Shown here piece after piece: positions 1 through 6,939 of a stretch of DNA of 8,000 nucleotides (positions within the stretch are counted from its first letter, which is position 1; the number at the start of each line of letters is the position of its first letter). The position numbers and the translations under genes were made by a program. This DNA comes from Parafilimonas sp. (GTDB lineage: Bacteria; Bacteroidota; Bacteroidia; Chitinophagales; Chitinophagaceae), in the NCBI GenBank assembly GCA_023251275.1, contig JAHEZC010000093.1, positions 1-8,000 of the forward strand. Reading direction: 5' to 3'. The notes under the pieces are model-generated. The model was not told the origin of the DNA. It saw nothing but the letters and a program-made list of their open reading frames with translations, and made no database searches.

Positions 1-9
1 AAACCTTTT

Positions 10-1176
10 TTAGCTGTAATATTCATTTACAATTTTTATACATGCGGCAGTCCAGTTCTCCAAAGTCATTTGCCGGGCATATTGGCGTCCGCATTTTATC
101 ATACCCGGAATTATTGCTGTTTGATTTGTTATATCACGAATTAAGTTTGCAAGGTTATTCTGTGAGGTGGAAAAAATAAAGCCCCGTTCATTATTTCCGG
201 TCATTTCTTTTGCCATGGCTGTATTGCTAAGGAAGGGGATTACGCCATGAAAAAAACCTTCAATTGGCGCTTTGCCATAGCCCTCTGCCAATGTTGCCTG
301 GATTAAAAAATCTGCACGGCGATATAATATACGCAGGTCAGTATATGTTATGTTCCCAGTAAGTGTTATAGATTGTTGTAAATTATTTTTATCAATAAAC
401 TGTTTATATGCGTACATCAGCGGACCATCACCGACCACATATAAATAAAACCGAAAACCTTCGTCATGTAATATTTTAAAAGCATCCAGAATGTATTGCT
501 GATTTTTATTTGCAACCAATGCGCCGACTGTGATAAAAACAGGCTTGTGTAATGGACAATTTTCCTGTCGTTCCATCCGGCTGTTTACCTGCGCTGTTTC
601 TTCTTCCCATTCCGTCAGTGTATATGAAGGGCTGAAACTTTTAAAAATACGTTTGCCAATATTATTATCGGTTATATAAGCAGCTACAGGGCCTCTGAAA
701 AAATTTTTCAGCAACCATTTCTGGAAACGAAATGTGAGAGGCTCGCCTTCATAATTTTTCCATGTGCCTGTATAGGTTGCAAACGTTTTCTTCCTTATCA
801 GCCAAAAGAAAAAAAAACCGGGGATATTCAGATTATTGGGGAAGCGCTGATATACAATATCTGTATTTTTGCTTATTTTCCGGAATGTCTTCAGCCAAAC
901 CGGGATTGTTTTTAAAATTATAAGCTTATCTTTTAGCCTATTCCCTCCAACCAGCGGCAGGGCAATAAAATTAATATCAGGGTTTGAATAAGAAGTAGTA
1001 ACCATATCCGGAGAATAGCGTGTAAAAGGACAACAAATGACTGTGTGTTCAAACATAGAAGCCAGTGATTGCATCTGCCGGCAGAAAATATGATTTTCAG
1101 TAATCACTTTTTTGGACCTGTCATAAGCATGCACGCAGTCTGAAATGATCGCAAGATTTTTAAAATTATTTTGCAC
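10..1176 (-). CDS. Family 4 (GT-B) glycosyltransferase, divergent, 388 aa
   Basis: This is a third GT-B transferase, not closely related to the tandem pair: it lacks the FPxxSETF opening and begins NLAIISDCVHAYDRSKKV (7-24). The donor domain has FITVGALVANKNQ (214-226), VVGDGP (247-252), RRADFLIQAT (286-295) and EGYGKAPIE, giving the EX7E pair Glu298/Glu306, so it looks active. A hydrophobic, Phe-rich patch, IPGFFFFWLI (118-127), lies in the N-terminal domain and is coded through a run of nine T. The start is GTG at 1176, 15 bases after the TAG of the preceding gene and in the same frame; the next Met is residue 35, after the first strand, so a start near 1176 is needed. The stop is TAA at 10-12, leaving nine bases to the left edge. 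The sugar specificity is unknown. It is the last gene of the operon visible here, and no terminator can be seen. Confidence 0.88.
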   Translation of the reverse strand: MQNNFKNLAIISDCVHAYDRSKKVITENHIFCRQMQSLASMFEHTVICCPFTRYSPDMVTTSYSNPDINFIALPLVGGNRLKDKLIILKTIPVWLKTFRKISKNTDIVYQRFPNNLNIPGFFFFWLIRKKTFATYTGTWKNYEGEPLTFRFQKWLLKNFFRGPVAAYITDNNIGKRIFKSFSPSYTLTEWEEETAQVNSRMERQENCPLHKPVFITVGALVANKNQQYILDAFKILHDEGFRFYLYVVGDGPLMYAYKQFIDKNNLQQSITLTGNITYTDLRILYRRADFLIQATLAEGYGKAPIEGFFHGVIPFLSNTAMAKEMTGNNERGFIFSTSQNNLANLIRDITNQTAIIPGMIKCGRQYARQMTLENWTAACIKIVNEYYS

Positions 1177-1191
1177 GCAGATAAATAAGTT

Positions 1192-2547
1192 CTAAGAACT
1201 CAGCATAGCAATCTTCATAAAATATTTGCTGTTTTTCAGCATTTTATTTGCAATGAAAAAAGAACGGTGATATTGAATAAATAATAAAGGTGATTTAACA
1301 AGCGTAAGCACAACACTTAAGAATAACATTCTGCTGCTTCTTTTGTATTTATAAGGAATGTTGGAAAGCATCATTCCTATCAACATTGCATTCCGGAAGA
1401 GATGATCAGGGAAGTATTTTTTGAAGAGATAAATTACACTGGGAACAGGTTTTGGAGCGAACCACTTTTTCGGACGAAACCCATCCCAGCTTCCCATTTC
1501 ACGCAACCCGCCGGTACTAACTTTTAAATGGAGGCGTGAGGCCCGCGGGTTAGATACGCTTCTGATCCCATTGATATAAGCACGAAATCCAAATTCGCCA
1601 TCTCCCATGCGCATGCCATTAAATTGCTCATCAAACAGCCCGATCTTTTCAAAAACACTTCTGTGCACCATTGCATTACCTGAGTCAAACTGATCTGCCC
1701 AACGGAAATAGCCATAACTTTCTGAAACCTTTTGCCCGGAAGCTGCAATAGAAATACCTGCCGATATTCCTGCAGCAAAATAATCCATACATTTCAGATG
1801 TTCAAATATCCAGTTTTCATTCACGCTCGAATCATCATCAAAAAATAATAGATATGCCGCATCAGTTGATGAAATTGCATTGTTTCTTGCCGTCCACAAT
1901 AATTTTTCATTCTGATGATGCAGCTTAATATTCAACGAAAATTGTTCATAAAAACTTTCATTGAAATTCTCCGATTGATCATAAATGATCACTTCAAAAT
2001 TTTTATAAGATTGCTTTTCCAGATCATGTAAAGCTTCTTTAAGATATTCGTACCTGTTCAATGTAGGAATTATTACCGCAACCAAGGGCTCCGAAGCAAT
2101 GATAACTGATTGAAAATTATCATAGTCACCATAAGGAAAAGGAGAATCGAATTGATTTAGTTTATGGACATTCCTTGTTTTCAAATAACAAAAAATTTCT
2201 GTAAATGGATTTTTAAATGTGAATAACCGCAGCATTAAAGCAAATGTAGTCCATGCCTTACCCCAGTATTTTCTTATAAAAATATATTCGTCACGAAGAG
2301 AAGGTTTTGGCAATTGAAGCAAGTCATTTATTTCCTGAAGGTTTGCCTGAAGCAATACACCCTTATTCCATAACCTGTAACCGGCATCTGCCAATTGAGC
2401 GCTTTTGGTTTCGTATCGTTCATCAATAATATTTTGAGGACAGTTTTCTTCGGAGACATAACACGAAGCGAATGAAAGATGCTCTTGCCGTGGCAACAGG
2501 TTAAATTGCCAGCCGGGTTGTGTATATCTTATAAAATTAAAAAGCAC
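1192..2547 (-). CDS. Family 2 glycosyltransferase with unassigned N-terminal region, 451 aa
   Basis: This is an inverting GT-A transferase predicted to extend the glycan on the cytoplasmic side. The catalytic domain runs from about residue 155 to 345: VAVIIPTLNR (156-165) forms the nucleotide-binding strand and loop, LFFDDDS (234-240) supplies the DxD metal site, GNAMVHRSVFEKIGLFDEQF (290-309) is the usual acceptor-side block, and MGDGEFGFRA (314-323) holds the likely catalytic acid/base region. The first ~150 residues precede this domain and I do not recognise them; they include RDEYIFIRKYWGKAW. The C-terminus has a hydrophobic segment (MLFLSVVLTLVKSPLLFI, 407-424) that may anchor it to the membrane. 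The start is the GTG at 2547, the first start codon after the preceding gene's stop, six bases away and in the same frame. There is no ATG before codon 105, so an earlier start is likely but its exact place is uncertain (a TTG lies at codon 18). The stop is TAG at 1192-1194. Confidence 0.88.
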   Translation of the reverse strand: MLFNFIRYTQPGWQFNLLPRQEHLSFASCYVSEENCPQNIIDERYETKSAQLADAGYRLWNKGVLLQANLQEINDLLQLPKPSLRDEYIFIRKYWGKAWTTFALMLRLFTFKNPFTEIFCYLKTRNVHKLNQFDSPFPYGDYDNFQSVIIASEPLVAVIIPTLNRYEYLKEALHDLEKQSYKNFEVIIYDQSENFNESFYEQFSLNIKLHHQNEKLLWTARNNAISSTDAAYLLFFDDDSSVNENWIFEHLKCMDYFAAGISAGISIAASGQKVSESYGYFRWADQFDSGNAMVHRSVFEKIGLFDEQFNGMRMGDGEFGFRAYINGIRSVSNPRASRLHLKVSTGGLREMGSWDGFRPKKWFAPKPVPSVIYLFKKYFPDHLFRNAMLIGMMLSNIPYKYKRSSRMLFLSVVLTLVKSPLLFIQYHRSFFIANKMLKNSKYFMKIAMLSS

Positions 2548-2553
2548 TGCAGC

Positions 2554-3735
2554 TTAATTCCCGGTGAGTTTTACATATTCACTTTCAAAAACATCAATGT
2601 AACGTTTAAGAGAGAATTTTTCTTCTATTGTTTTTTTTGCCTCCGCACCTAACCGTTTTCTTTTTTCAAAATTGTTACACAGATCATACAGGTGCTTTGT
2701 CATCAGGCTGCGATTATAATTTTCCACAAGAATTCCATCCACTTCGTGTGTAATCGCCTCATCCATTCCCCCGCTCATGGATGATACCACAGGCAAGTGC
2801 ATGGCCATTGCTTCCAGCACCACATTCGCTATACCCTCACAGACACTTGGCAGAAAAAAAATGTCGCTCTGCGAATAAATTTCAACCACATCATCCTTAG
2901 TCTTTTTTCCCATCAATTCTACATGGTCAGCCAAGCCGAGGTTATGGATATGAAAAAACAATTCTTCTCTTCCGGGACCTTCACCAACTATTTTCCAGGT
3001 AAAACCCGGGAACTGTTTTTTCAAATCTTGAATGGCTAAAATTCCTATCAGGAAACCCTTCTGAAACACAAGTCTCCCGATTGAAAGAATTTGAATTTTT
3101 TCTCTTTGCTTATATTCATTTTTTGGTGAGAAGAAACCTGTGTCTATTGCCGGGCGGTTGATGTACATTTTATTCACAGGTGCACCGAATTTTTTTATGG
3201 TTTCCGCCATATTGGACGAAACACAATGTATGCTGTCTGTCTTATCAAAAAGCATTTTCAATTTATCTATCCTGTTCAGTTCGCTCACGGGCTTTACTTT
3301 TTCAGCGGTTCCCAGGCAACTTACCATCGTTTTACCCTTTAAAGAATCAAATAATGATAAATAAGAAATAGCGAGACCGGAATATCCAAAATGATATACC
3401 TCACAGGCATGCTTTTTAAAATATATTTTACAGAGGTTATCGAAAACTTTTTTTTTGATAACTGATAAATCCGTATCAAAACTTTTAATCCACGCAATAG
3501 GATAATTCAGAATCGTTTTTATAATGCCGGAAACAGATTGGCGCAAGTCAAGCGTAACAATCTGCAAATTCGGATAGTTGCTGAACCTGTATATATCTTC
3601 CAATATTTTATCTGTATTTCTTACGCTTCTGAATACAACAACATCATGTCCGCGCTCACACAAGCCTATCACTTTATTTGCAAAAAAAGTTTCACTATAA
3701 GAAGGGAATTCTGCTACCACGATTCCTATGCGCAT
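2554..3735 (-). CDS. Family 4 glycosyltransferase, WcaL/AmsK-like paralogue, 393 aa
   Basis: This second GT-B-fold transferase has the same architecture as its upstream neighbour. The N-terminus carries EFPSYSETFFANKV (9-22); the middle has MVSCLGTAEKVK (137-148) and IHCVSSNM (169-176), both echoed in the paralogue; the donor domain has SIGRLVFQKG (218-227), VGEGP (250-254), EGIANVVLE with the EX7E pair Glu300/Glu308, and SGGMDE (321-326). All the residues expected for activity are present. Differences concentrate in the N-terminal acceptor-side half (for example HFGYSG here against HFEFSA), which suggests a different acceptor sugar with a similar donor. The start is ATG at 3735, directly ahead of the first strand. 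The stop TAA at 2554-2556 is followed by just six bases and then the GTG of the next gene in the same frame. A 19-bp stretch (2757-2775), coding for the SGGMDE motif, is identical to the paralogue. Confidence 0.92.
   Translation of the reverse strand: MRIGIVVAEFPSYSETFFANKVIGLCERGHDVVVFRSVRNTDKILEDIYRFSNYPNLQIVTLDLRQSVSGIIKTILNYPIAWIKSFDTDLSVIKKKVFDNLCKIYFKKHACEVYHFGYSGLAISYLSLFDSLKGKTMVSCLGTAEKVKPVSELNRIDKLKMLFDKTDSIHCVSSNMAETIKKFGAPVNKMYINRPAIDTGFFSPKNEYKQREKIQILSIGRLVFQKGFLIGILAIQDLKKQFPGFTWKIVGEGPGREELFFHIHNLGLADHVELMGKKTKDDVVEIYSQSDIFFLPSVCEGIANVVLEAMAMHLPVVSSMSGGMDEAITHEVDGILVENYNRSLMTKHLYDLCNNFEKRKRLGAEAKKTIEEKFSLKRYIDVFESEYVKLTGN
2757..2775. repeat. 19-bp exact repeat shared with 4045-4063
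   Basis: CCTCATCCATTCCCCCGCT is identical at 2757-2775 and 4045-4063, 1288 bp apart in direct orientation. It codes for the S-G-G-M-D-E motif in both paralogous family 4 transferases. It is a remnant of duplication kept by coding constraint, or a patch of recent gene conversion. Recombination across it would make a fused single gene. Confidence 0.7.
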
Positions 3736-3838
3736 AAATGCTGACTATATATTTATCATGTTAATAAAAGAAATACGGATATATAAATCTAATTTCGGAG
3801 ATCCTGCTAAATCGCATAAAACCAGTTCAACTTAAAAT
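3736..3838 (-). other. 103-bp intergenic gap between paralogous glycosyltransferase genes
   Basis: This is the longest non-coding stretch in the window. It is AT-rich, and the only open frame on the coding strand is an 18-codon one with nothing to support it. A TAGATTTA on the coding strand is one base off the TAnnTTTG -10-like element of Bacteroidota promoters, but no TTTG lies at the proper distance upstream. No GC-rich hairpin followed by T residues is visible. The gap may mark the edge of the duplicated segment or hold a weak internal promoter. Confidence 0.4.
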
Positions 3839-5005
3839 TTATTTCATACCGATGAGTTGGTTGTACACATCTTCAAATTTATCTATCTGCGAATTAATAT
3901 TGAAATGCCGTACAACTTTCTGTCTTCCGGCTTCACCCATTTTTCTCCGCAACTGAAAATTATTAATTAGCTGTAACAGCAGGCAGGCGAGTTTATCCTC
4001 ATTATACACAACTGCCAGAAAACCATCTTCATTATGTACTATCACCTCATCCATTCCCCCGCTTTTCGTACAAACCACAGGTAGTTCCATACTCATCGCT
4101 TCAAGCACTGCATTGGCAATACCTTCATATACACTGGGTAAAAAATAAATATCGGCCTGATGGTATAATTCAATGATCTCATTCCCGGATTTTATTCCCG
4201 CTAAAATTACCTCCTCCTGCAAATTCATTTCATGAATATGAAAAGCTAACTCTTCATACTGAGGTCCATCACCGACGATCAGCCAACGGAATTTTATTCC
4301 CGCTTCTTTTATTTTTTTTACTGTCAAAAGCCCGGTGAGATAACCTTTTTGAAAAGTGAGCCTGCTGATACTCAGAATAGTTATCGGGTTATGCGGCTGA
4401 TAAGAATCTTTTCTTTTAAATAAACCGATATCTATGCTGGGAAAATTAATGAATATCTTTTTTTCTTGTCCGCAGCAATATGGAAGAATGGTTTGACGCA
4501 TATCTTCAGACACACAATGAATAGCGTCAACAAGGTTGAATAACTCTGCTACCTTAGTTTTTCTGTCCTCGTATTCCATTAATTTCACTTTTTCAGCAGT
4601 TCCCCTGCAGCTTACAACTTTCTTCCCTTTCAGTTTGGGTATTGCATCAAGAAAGAATACACCCAGCGCCGAAAACTCAAAATGAATAATATCCGGCGAA
4701 CACCTGTTAATAGCATACAAACAGAATCTTGTAAACAGTGTTTTTTTTACATCCCTTCTTTTTGTTATCAGAGTCTTTAATCCTTCGTAAGGGTGTGTTA
4801 AAATATAACCGAAAAGTTTAGGCTTTCCCAATACAATAACTTCAATTCTTTTTTCTTTCCCGAACAGCGCATTGAAAAGAGCTTTATTTTTTTCGTTGCA
4901 GATAACAAACAGGCGATGGCCACGCCTGATTAAATGCATTACTTTATTAGAAATAAAAGTTTCAGATATTGCCGGGAATTCATTCGTTACTACAACTATC
5001 CTCAC
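3839..5005 (-). CDS. Family 4 glycosyltransferase, WcaL/AmsK-like, 388 aa
   Basis: This is a retaining GT-B-fold sugar transferase, probably peripheral on the cytoplasmic membrane face. The N-terminal acceptor-side domain opens with EFPAISETFISNKV (9-22), the FPxxSETF signature of the WcaL/AmsK-like branch. The C-terminal donor domain has ISRLTFQKG (213-221), VGDGP (244-248) and EGIANAVLE, giving the EX7E pair Glu294/Glu302, followed by SGGMDE (315-320). Length is normal for the family. The GTG at 5005 is chosen because it aligns exactly with the ATG of the downstream paralogue and the first strand (MRIVVV) begins at residue 1. It starts three bases after the TGA of the amidotransferase gene, in the same frame, so the two are probably translationally coupled. 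Its C-terminal domain matches the next gene at about 70 of 125 positions that I aligned by hand, so the two arose by duplication. The sugar specificity is unknown. Confidence 0.92.
   Translation of the reverse strand: MRIVVVTNEFPAISETFISNKVMHLIRRGHRLFVICNEKNKALFNALFGKEKRIEVIVLGKPKLFGYILTHPYEGLKTLITKRRDVKKTLFTRFCLYAINRCSPDIIHFEFSALGVFFLDAIPKLKGKKVVSCRGTAEKVKLMEYEDRKTKVAELFNLVDAIHCVSEDMRQTILPYCCGQEKKIFINFPSIDIGLFKRKDSYQPHNPITILSISRLTFQKGYLTGLLTVKKIKEAGIKFRWLIVGDGPQYEELAFHIHEMNLQEEVILAGIKSGNEIIELYHQADIYFLPSVYEGIANAVLEAMSMELPVVCTKSGGMDEVIVHNEDGFLAVVYNEDKLACLLLQLINNFQLRRKMGEAGRQKVVRHFNINSQIDKFEDVYNQLIGMK
4045..4063. repeat. 19-bp exact repeat, second copy
   Basis: This is the upstream partner of the repeat at 2757-2775, within the coding sequence for the SGGMDE motif of the 388-residue family 4 transferase. 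The bases next to it differ on both sides (A against G to the left, T against C to the right), so the identity ends sharply at 19 bp. Confidence 0.7.
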
Positions 5006-5008
5006 GCT

Positions 5009-6862
5009 TCAATTCTTTTTACGATGAACATCATCCCACATAACAAATGAATACACAGCCCATATTAACCATCCCCAGTTCTTGTGATCTTCAATATGTT
5101 CACGCAGCATCTTGCGAAGTCCTTCTTTATAAAACATTTTCCCGAGGTGAGAAGGCATATCCATTATTTTTTCTACTACTTCATTTTTTATTTCCTTTCT
5201 CAACCATTGGTTGATTGGTATCATGAACCCCTTTTTAGGCTGCATTACCAGTTCATCTGATGATTTTTCTGCCAGTGATTTCTTTAAATTCATCTTACCC
5301 TGATCATTTTTAATACAATCAGTATAATCATACTCAGTACTGTAACCCAACATTGCATTGCTCAAAAAAGGTACACGCACTTCAAGACTATGAAACATGG
5401 CTGCCCGATCAACTTTTAATAATATTCTCTGCAGATGAATATCCATTTCCATCTTCCGTACGAGGTTCATCAAGGCGCATGTATCATTTAGCTGCATCTC
5501 CTCATACTTATTTTTACATTCCTCCAAAAAAAAAGGTGCAGCAACCTCGCTTCTGAATATGTTTGGCAACCAATCACCGGCATTGGTCACACTAAACGTT
5601 GAATAATAATAGTCTGCAAAATCAGGATGTTTCCAATGCCTGGACACACTTATCCCTTTTGGGTTCTTTATTTTATTCAACAACAACTTTAGCCTTCTGT
5701 TACCGGTATTTTTTTGATAATAAGGAATCATCCTGAGTGCATTCCTGTTTCTGAGATAGCCCCAAAATAATTCGTCTCCCCCATCACCGCTTAAAGCAAC
5801 AGTTACATTTTCTTTCGCATACTTTGAAAGATATAATAAAGGCAGCGAAGAAAAGTCTGCAAAGGGTTCACTGAATGCCATTGTATTTTCTTTCAATAAC
5901 GAAAGGAGGTCTTTTGATGTAATATATTTACAATGATGATCCGTTTCAAATAATTTCGCAAATTCATTTGCTGCATTACTTTCATCCAGTTTATCATCTT
6001 TTATTCCAATAGTAAAAGATTTAAGATGCGACTGTTGATTTGCAAAATAACTTACCAATGTACTGTCCACTCCCCCTGACATAAATGTGCCCGCAGGCAC
6101 ATCGCTTATCAACTGGCCTGATACAGCTTTTTTCATTACAGAATCAAGCTCTGGCCGTTCACTGCTATTGCCTGGGGAAACGGGATAACTATAATAATTA
6201 AATAAATTAATCTGCCCGTCTTCTACACTTGCAAAATAACCATGAGGCAGAAGTTTTGTTCCTTGTATAACCCCACTGTTTTCAGGCATATAACCGAGGT
6301 AGAGATAAGTTCCTATTACAGTCTCGTTAAAACCTTCATTTTTAAAAAAAGGATGATTGATTATATGATCGTATTGTGAACTGAACACTATTCCTTCAGT
6401 GGTGTTTCCTACGTATAGCGGCTTTACACCCATGCGGTCTCTGGCAAGTATAAGTCTGTTTTTCTCAGAGTCATAAAAGGCAAAAGCAAAAATACCATCA
6501 ATAGTTTCTAATGTTTCTTTTACTCCAAGATGAATAAGTGCATACAACAACAATTCGGTATCAGAAGTTGACTTAAAAGTTGAAAGAAAAGGCCTGAGTA
6601 AATTTTTAAGCGCCTCGGTATTATAAATCTCACCGTTGTAACTGATGCAAAAATTCCCGCAGGCTGAAAGCATGGGTTGATTGCCATTCTGTGATAGATC
6701 CCTGATGGAAAGCCTTGCAAATGCAGTAATATAATTTTGATCATTATGCCAGATAGTTTGTGAATCCGGGCCACGGTGTTTCATGGTTGATAAACACCAT
6801 TCAAAATAGTCTATGCCCAGATCATGCTTTTTAAACAAATACATTCCAGCTATGCCGCACAT
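5009..6862 (-). CDS. asnB: Glutamine-hydrolysing asparagine synthetase / AsnB-like amidotransferase, 617 aa
   Basis: It hydrolyses glutamine and passes the ammonia to a carboxylate activated as an acyl-AMP; the classical substrate is aspartate. The N-terminal class II glutamine amidotransferase domain shows the nucleophile Cys2 (MCGIAG), HRGPD at 29-33, ARLSI with Arg50, NGEIYN at 76-81 and SDTE at 100-103. The synthetase domain has the ATP pyrophosphatase loop SGGVDST at 262-268, LSGDGGDELFWGY around 357-369, and LEVRVPFL at 493-500. The reading frame can be extended 27 bases to a TTG at 6889, but the ATG at 6862 must be the start because the catalytic Cys has to be residue 2. At 617 residues it is longer than E. 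coli AsnB (554) and fits the longer type often found in polysaccharide loci. The stop is TGA, and the next gene begins 3 bases later. It may make asparagine or amidate a sugar acid; gene context favours the latter slightly. The symbol denotes the family rather than a proven substrate. Confidence 0.93.
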   Translation of the reverse strand: MCGIAGMYLFKKHDLGIDYFEWCLSTMKHRGPDSQTIWHNDQNYITAFARLSIRDLSQNGNQPMLSACGNFCISYNGEIYNTEALKNLLRPFLSTFKSTSDTELLLYALIHLGVKETLETIDGIFAFAFYDSEKNRLILARDRMGVKPLYVGNTTEGIVFSSQYDHIINHPFFKNEGFNETVIGTYLYLGYMPENSGVIQGTKLLPHGYFASVEDGQINLFNYYSYPVSPGNSSERPELDSVMKKAVSGQLISDVPAGTFMSGGVDSTLVSYFANQQSHLKSFTIGIKDDKLDESNAANEFAKLFETDHHCKYITSKDLLSLLKENTMAFSEPFADFSSLPLLYLSKYAKENVTVALSGDGGDELFWGYLRNRNALRMIPYYQKNTGNRRLKLLLNKIKNPKGISVSRHWKHPDFADYYYSTFSVTNAGDWLPNIFRSEVAAPFFLEECKNKYEEMQLNDTCALMNLVRKMEMDIHLQRILLKVDRAAMFHSLEVRVPFLSNAMLGYSTEYDYTDCIKNDQGKMNLKKSLAEKSSDELVMQPKKGFMIPINQWLRKEIKNEVVEKIMDMPSHLGKMFYKEGLRKMLREHIEDHKNWGWLIWAVYSFVMWDDVHRKKN

Positions 6863-6890
6863 AAGGGTTACAATTACGTTCAATCTCAAA

Positions 6891-6923
6891 TTGATTCATC
6901 GGTTAATTTCAATTTTGATTCAT
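6891..6923. repeat. 9-bp direct repeat upstream of the AsnB-like gene
   Basis: TTGATTCAT (ATGAATCAA on the coding strand) occurs at 6891-6899 and again at 6915-6923, 24 bp apart, inside the 77-bp gap before the amidotransferase gene. The surrounding bases are also AT-rich and partly alike. It could be a paired protein-binding site or merely chance in AT-rich DNA. I see no good match to the Bacteroidota TTTG / TAnnTTTG promoter pattern at correct spacing, and no terminator hairpin. Confidence 0.3.
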
Positions 6924-6939
6924 TATTGCTGGCCGCTAT

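Noticed and set aside
1524..1778. Minus-strand 84-codon frame within the family 2 gene
   Set aside because: It lies wholly inside the conserved acceptor-side coding region of the transferase in a shifted frame.
2797..3744. Plus-strand open frames of 63 to 80 codons at 2797-3039, 3140-3364, 3180-3371 and 3538-3744
   Set aside because: All lie antisense within the well-supported family 4 gene, have no recognisable motif and look like mirror frames.
3736..3838. Possible promoter in the gap between the paralogues
   Set aside because: One near match to TAnnTTTG is present, but no TTTG element lies at a fitting distance, so I do not list a promoter.
5353..5556. Plus-strand 67-codon frame inside the amidotransferase gene
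   Set aside because: It is antisense to conserved AsnB coding sequence and its translation is of low complexity with no family resemblance.
6520..6774. Minus-strand 84-codon frame overlapping the amidotransferase gene in another frame
   Set aside because: The main frame here codes for essential glutaminase motifs; the overlapping frame has no motif of its own.
6863..6889. N-terminal extension of the AsnB-like protein to a TTG start
   Set aside because: The catalytic nucleophile Cys must be exposed as residue 1 after Met removal, so the start is the ATG at 6862; nine extra residues would block the enzyme.
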